The notes under the pieces are model-generated. The model saw nothing but the letters and a program-made list of their open reading frames with translations, ran no database searches and had not been told where the DNA came from. Of a stretch of 7,995 nucleotides of DNA, positions 4,898 to 7,995 are shown in pieces (within the stretch, counting starts at the first letter, position 1; every line of letters begins with the position of its first letter). This DNA is from SKKC01 sp046542845 (lineage in GTDB: Bacteria > Spirochaetota > Spirochaetia > DSM-27196 > SKKC01): the NCBI GenBank assembly GCA_046542845.1, contig JBKHAN010000096.1:1-7995 (forward strand), in the 5' to 3' direction. The position numbers and the translations under genes were made by a program.

Positions 4898-6742
4898 TTA
4901 CACGCTGAACACGCGATTGCCGCCGTCGACTTTTGCACGGTACATCGCCTCGTCCCCCCGCGACAGGAGCGTCCGGGGCGTGTCCTCCCGTCGCAGTTCG
5001 GTGACCCCCACGCTTAAGCTGCACACTATTCCAGTGGGAAAAATGATCTGTGTATCCAGCTCCATTGAATCCGGGTCCGCGCATCCCTCAACGACCGGAT
5101 GTCCGGCTCCGGACCAGAGGTCGATAAAGTCGTTACGTATGCGTTCTGCAATCACGGCTCCCGACCTGGAGTCGGTTCCGGGAAGAATGATTGTGAACTC
5201 GTCTCCCCCGAGCCTGCAAGCCACATCGGAGCTTCGAAGGTTCCGCTGCACCGCGATCGCGAGACCCCGTAGTACCATGTCGCCACAGGCATGGCCATGC
5301 GTATCGTTGAGGGACTTGAAGGTATCCACGTCGATATACACGAGCCCGAGCGGCTGGCGAGCGGTCCGCGCGTTCTCGACGGCAGAAGGGAAGACCCGGT
5401 TGAAAAACCGCCGGTTTCTGAGTCCGGTCAACTCGTCGGTCAGCGCTTCATCGCTCAGCTCTCGGGCTCTGCGAGTGAGCCCGCTGTGCTCACGACGGAG
5501 CGTTCGAAGACGATCGGCCATCGCAAAGGAATACAGCAGCGCCTCAAGTGCTGATGCCCCGAAATAGGCGTGAGTCAACTGATACGAGTGCGGGACAACC
5601 CCGTATCCCCGGAGGGCAAAGACAAAGACGCTCACGAGCAACACCGTCGATGCGGCAACAAAGTATACAGACACCCGGCTGCCGTTCCGGTAGCTGACCC
5701 CGGCTGCCGTAAACCCGACGAAGGGGAGCATAACACCCGCTCCATGGGCGACAAGATTTGCTACGCGGAGACTCCCTGAGCCGACAAGGAGTAGCCCGAC
5801 AGCGCTGACCGTCCACAAGACGTAATACAGAGGTTGGACCTGTTTCGCGGTGTTCGGTACCGAAAGGAAGACCCATGAGAAAGCGAGCGCGGCCATCATG
5901 GTGGCAAAGGTCCAGGCCACGACGCTGCCTGAACTCAGGAGCTCAGATTCGAACGGAAGAATGCGGGACAAGCCGACAAGCTGTGCCTGATAGGCCACCA
6001 TCATGGCCACATACAGAAGATACCAGAGATACCCCCGGTCCCGGAGTACGAAGAAGAGTACCAGATTGTACAGACCCATCGCGAGCATGACGCCGGTGAC
6101 AAGTCCTAGAAACAGTACAATGCGAAACTCTGTCCTCCGGAACGCGTCACGTCCCGCGAGGAGCAGCCGAAAGTTCGCTGAAAGCTCGGAGGCGACACGA
6201 ACGAAGAATTGCGAATCTGCGTCGATTGACGCGGGGACAGCAAACACAGGAAACACAAAGGCTCGTTCATCGCGACGACCGGCGTACCCCCACCCCCCGG
6301 ACAGCCGAGTATAGGGCTGCACATCCTCAGTGGCCTCAACACCGGATACGGGAAAATAAACATCTATGAACTGGAGTGGTGCATAATCAAAGGCAAGCAT
6401 CCCGGGGCGTTCAGCGTCAATCAGTCCATGATCGGCAAGCTGCCGCATCGACACGCGTATCCAGTACGCGCGACCCCGCAACCCGAACCTGAAGGAGCTA
6501 CCTGATACCGGGGAAAAGCGACCGTTTTCGAGCTCGACGATATCGCTGAAATCGAGATCGCCGGTGACATCGACCAGCACTTCTGCATAAGGGGCGAGTG
6601 GAACACCAGGGCGTTCGAGTGCGCACAATACGACAGGGCTTCCGAACAGGAAGAGCAGGCAGGCTGACAGGCTGATGCCCGCAGCCTGCCGGCGTATTGA
6701 GATCAGAAGTGGATTGTGAGTCCCATATTTACTGAGGGCCAC
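4898..6742 (-). CDS. 7TMR-DISM diguanylate cyclase (extracellular sensor, seven TM, GGDEF)
   Basis: It is predicted to make cyclic di-GMP from two GTP at the inner membrane in response to an external ligand. The 614 residues hold a signal-like segment (about 22-41) and a 7TMR-DISMED2-type sensor domain (about 45-195, with AYWIRV at 92-97). The 7TM bundle spans about 206-412 (GLVTGVMLAMGLYNLVLFF is typical), followed by a short coiled coil (about 412-434) and the GGDEF domain (about 435-614). The GGDEF signature is intact (512-516), as are metal residues D471 and D473. An RSSD inhibitory I-site (503-506) sits exactly five residues before GGDEF. Between AERIR and SVGV there are about 20 more residues than usual. 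The start is a GTG overlapping the preceding lipoprotein gene by 40 bases, with GGAGGA 12 bases upstream. A later non-ATG start near 6706, overlapping the lipoprotein stop, cannot be excluded. Confidence 0.93.
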   Translation of the reverse strand: MALSKYGTHNPLLISIRRQAAGISLSACLLFLFGSPVVLCALERPGVPLAPYAEVLVDVTGDLDFSDIVELENGRFSPVSGSSFRFGLRGRAYWIRVSMRQLADHGLIDAERPGMLAFDYAPLQFIDVYFPVSGVEATEDVQPYTRLSGGWGYAGRRDERAFVFPVFAVPASIDADSQFFVRVASELSANFRLLLAGRDAFRRTEFRIVLFLGLVTGVMLAMGLYNLVLFFVLRDRGYLWYLLYVAMMVAYQAQLVGLSRILPFESELLSSGSVVAWTFATMMAALAFSWVFLSVPNTAKQVQPLYYVLWTVSAVGLLLVGSGSLRVANLVAHGAGVMLPFVGFTAAGVSYRNGSRVSVYFVAASTVLLVSVFVFALRGYGVVPHSYQLTHAYFGASALEALLYSFAMADRLRTLRREHSGLTRRARELSDEALTDELTGLRNRRFFNRVFPSAVENARTARQPLGLVYIDVDTFKSLNDTHGHACGDMVLRGLAIAVQRNLRSSDVACRLGGDEFTIILPGTDSRSGAVIAERIRNDFIDLWSGAGHPVVEGCADPDSMELDTQIIFPTGIVCSLSVGVTELRREDTPRTLLSRGDEAMYRAKVDGGNRVFSV

Positions 6743-7446
6743 AGTATAAACACGTCCTCCGGAGGACTCTCAGTATCGGACACGTCGGCACCAAAGCTAT
6801 CGAGAGCCCCAAGCACGGCATCTGCCGCGTTGAGTATACCGACATTCAGCTCTATGGGAAATGAAATTCTACGATTCGGGAGCAGCTCCACACCGGCAAT
6901 CGCGTTGGTAAGCGCAAAGCGACCGATCGGAGGCTCGCCTTCCTGACCTATCCAGTACTGCCGTGCCCCACCGTAGACGCTCAGTTCAGGCAATACATCG
7001 TAGCCTGCAAGCACACCAATATCCCAGCTCGGAAAGTTCAGCTGAAGCTCTGCGTCGTCAGGCAGCAGGAACCCGGGAATAAACACAACGCCCCATCGTC
7101 CGTAACCGGCAAGTGCACTGATCTGCAATGGGCTTTCGTAGGGGAGAATACCGTACTTCACGACACCATACGCACCGATCGGCCCGACGGTCGCTCCAAG
7201 CTCGAGGTGGTCGATAACCCCGACCCGCGCGCTGAATGAAGGCGATCCGAGCAGCTCGGGCACTTCGTCAAGACCTTCCAGCTGTTCTTCTCCGTACACC
7301 AGCGGCGGAAACAGCGCCGTGCCATGTACCCCGACCTCCGCCTCACCGGGAGCAAGCGGCCGCGGTGTCTGCAGACTCGGAGGAGTTACACATCCGACGA
7401 GAAAAACAAAGCCGAGAGCCAGTGCAGCAGTTAAAAGCTTTTTCAT
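6703..7446 (-). CDS. Outer-membrane-type lipoprotein with beta-barrel-like body, function unknown
   Basis: I do not recognise the family. The 247-residue product starts MKKLLTAALALGFVFLVGC, a classical lipoprotein signal with lipobox LVGC and lipidated Cys at 19. The +2 residue is Val, so no Asp retention signal of the E. coli type is present. The mature part is made of short alternating hydrophobic/polar strands with many Gly and aromatic residues (for example HLELGATVGPIGAYGVVKYG and WDIGVLAGYDVLPELSVYGG). It ends NMGLTIHF, with a C-terminal Phe as in outer membrane beta-barrels. An AAGGAG site lies 7 bases before the ATG. The gene leads an operon with the diguanylate cyclase gene, whose start lies 40 bases inside it. 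The pairing hints at an envelope sensing or surface function, but that is inference from position alone. It diverges from the sugar ABC gene. Confidence 0.85.
   Translation of the reverse strand: MKKLLTAALALGFVFLVGCVTPPSLQTPRPLAPGEAEVGVHGTALFPPLVYGEEQLEGLDEVPELLGSPSFSARVGVIDHLELGATVGPIGAYGVVKYGILPYESPLQISALAGYGRWGVVFIPGFLLPDDAELQLNFPSWDIGVLAGYDVLPELSVYGGARQYWIGQEGEPPIGRFALTNAIAGVELLPNRRISFPIELNVGILNAADAVLGALDSFGADVSDTESPPEDVFILWPSVNMGLTIHF
6755..6760 (-). promoter_or_regulatory. GGAGGA ribosome binding site of the cyclase gene, inside a palindrome
   Basis: GGAGGA on the minus strand lies 12 bases before the GTG at 6742, longer spacing than usual. It forms the downstream half of the perfect 14-base palindrome GTCCTCCGGAGGAC (6754-6767). 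As RNA this could fold as a five-pair stem with a CCGG loop and partly mask the site. Confidence 0.45.
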
Positions 7447-7453
7447 TACGCAT

Positions 7454-7459
7454 CTCCTT
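7454..7459 (-). promoter_or_regulatory. Ribosome binding site AAGGAG of the lipoprotein gene
   Basis: AAGGAG on the minus strand is 7 bases upstream of the ATG at 7446, with ideal spacing. It confirms the start, as does the lipoprotein signal peptide beginning there. Confidence 0.8.
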
Positions 7460-7494
7460 GGGACATTTCATTCTCGCACGACGTACGGGAAAAG

Positions 7495-7510
7495 ACTATC
7501 ACATAATAGT
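7495..7510. promoter_or_regulatory. Small inverted repeat in the divergent intergenic region
   Basis: ACTAT and ATAGT arms flank six bases (CACATA on +). The element lies just after the expected lipoprotein start point, so it could be an operator half-site pair or a weak stem at the 5' end of the mRNA. Arms of five A/T-rich bases can occur by chance. Confidence 0.2.
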
Positions 7511-7519
7511 TGTAATTTC

Positions 7520-7528
7520 ATTATACCA
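7520..7528 (-). promoter_or_regulatory. Extended -10 promoter of the lipoprotein-cyclase operon
   Basis: The minus strand reads TGGTATAAT, a TGn extension with a perfect -10 hexamer. No clear -35 lies upstream, which is common for extended -10 promoters. Initiation near 7513 gives a leader of about 67 bases ending with the AAGGAG site. The box lies in the 171-base gap (7447-7617) shared with the divergent ABC gene, for which I find no convincing promoter. A CCCG/CGGG pair (7529-7541) sits immediately upstream of the box and could be a protein site. Confidence 0.55.
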
Positions 7529-7617
7529 CCCGCTTCACGGGAAAGAGTGGAGAATCCCCCCTATTCTGTGGCCAAAACTCCATTTACTGATACCGGAAAC
7601 GGATCAATGCTGGTGCA

Positions 7618-7995
7618 ATGAGCTCGTTTTCTGCAGATACCGTTTTGTCAATGACGGACATCGAAAAAAGCTTCACCGGTGTACAAGCACTGAAAAAGGT
7701 CAGTTTTAACCTCAGACGCGGTGAAATACACGCACTCGTCGGAGAGAATGGCGCCGGAAAATCGACCCTTATGAAAGTTCTCACCGGCATACACGAAAAA
7801 GACGCCGGTGAAATCAGCTATCTCGGACACCCGTTCAATCCACGGAGTCCGAAACACGCGCTCAGTCTCGGCATAGGAATTATCCATCAGGAACTGAACA
7901 TGATGGACCACCTGACCGTGGCGCAGAACGTCTACATAGGCCAGGAGTCAACGGTTTTCGGTGGCCTTTTTCTCAGCGAACCGAAACAGAATCGC
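7618..7995 (+). CDS. Sugar ABC transporter ATP-binding protein, CUT2 (RbsA/MglA-like), partial at 3' end
   Basis: This is the cytoplasmic ATPase of an importer for a monosaccharide or related small substrate. The 126 visible residues are the start of the first ATPase domain: the family opening SFTGVQALKKVSFNLRRGEIHALVG, Walker A GENGAGKST (42-50, Lys48), and the region around Q-loop Gln91 (GIIHQELNMMDHLTVAQNVYIG). The GVQALKKVSF and HQELNMMDHLTVAQN patterns are those of CUT2 proteins, which are about 500 residues with two fused ATPase domains. About three quarters therefore lies beyond the window. The permease and binding protein are expected nearby but not seen. No Shine-Dalgarno sequence precedes the ATG at 7618; an in-frame ATG at 7651 (residue 12) is an alternative start. 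Related nucleoside importers share these motifs, so the substrate is open. Confidence 0.93.
   Translation, partial: MSSFSADTVLSMTDIEKSFTGVQALKKVSFNLRRGEIHALVGENGAGKSTLMKVLTGIHEKDAGEISYLGHPFNPRSPKHALSLGIGIIHQELNMMDHLTVAQNVYIGQESTVFGGLFLSEPKQNR

Overview
The window looks like ordinary chromosome of a GC-rich, two-membrane bacterium. A secreted cyclophilin, a lipoprotein with a beta-barrel-like body and a 7TMR-DISM diguanylate cyclase all point to a Gram-negative-type envelope. A spirochaete is my best guess from the mix (CUT2 sugar ABC ATPase, 7TMR-DISM cyclase, Thermus/Rickettsia-type isocitrate dehydrogenase), but no marker gene settles the phylum. I see no rRNA, tRNA, CRISPR, insertion sequence, phage gene or recognisable defence system.

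Layout: (1) 2-88, the last residues of a membrane protein on +. (2) 140-1405 (+), a six-TM/GAF sensor with no output domain, running tail to tail into (3) a small 'n-acetylglutamate synthase'-like gene on - (1293-1622). Both genes lose their family sequence at the same few bases (about 1373-1378), which looks like a deletion scar. (4) 1691-2626 (+), a class IV histone-deacetylase-like Zn amidohydrolase. (5) 2639-3253 (-), a secreted cyclophilin-type prolyl isomerase. (6) 3392-4876 (+), isocitrate dehydrogenase with the extra C-terminal domain, carrying Asp-Ile where NADP enzymes have Lys-Tyr. (7) 4898-6742 (-), a 7TMR-DISM/GGDEF diguanylate cyclase, overlapped by and downstream of (8) 6703-7446 (-), a lipoprotein; these two form an operon. 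(9) 7618-7995 (+), the start of a sugar ABC transporter ATPase, cut by the window end.

The genes do not form one pathway. Genes 2, 7 and 8 are envelope sensing or signalling, gene 6 is central carbon metabolism, gene 9 is carbohydrate uptake, and genes 4 and 5 act on acetylated substrates and on protein folding respectively.

The most interesting signals are regulatory and evolutionary rather than a new system. Four genes (140, 1622 minus, 1691, 3392) have a sigma70-like -10 box ending 8-10 nt before the start codon and no Shine-Dalgarno sequence, as expected for leaderless or nearly leaderless mRNAs. The cyclophilin and lipoprotein genes instead have AAGGAG sites and extended -10 boxes further upstream. 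The second main signal is the double gene truncation at about 1375. No stretch over 300 bases is without a gene.
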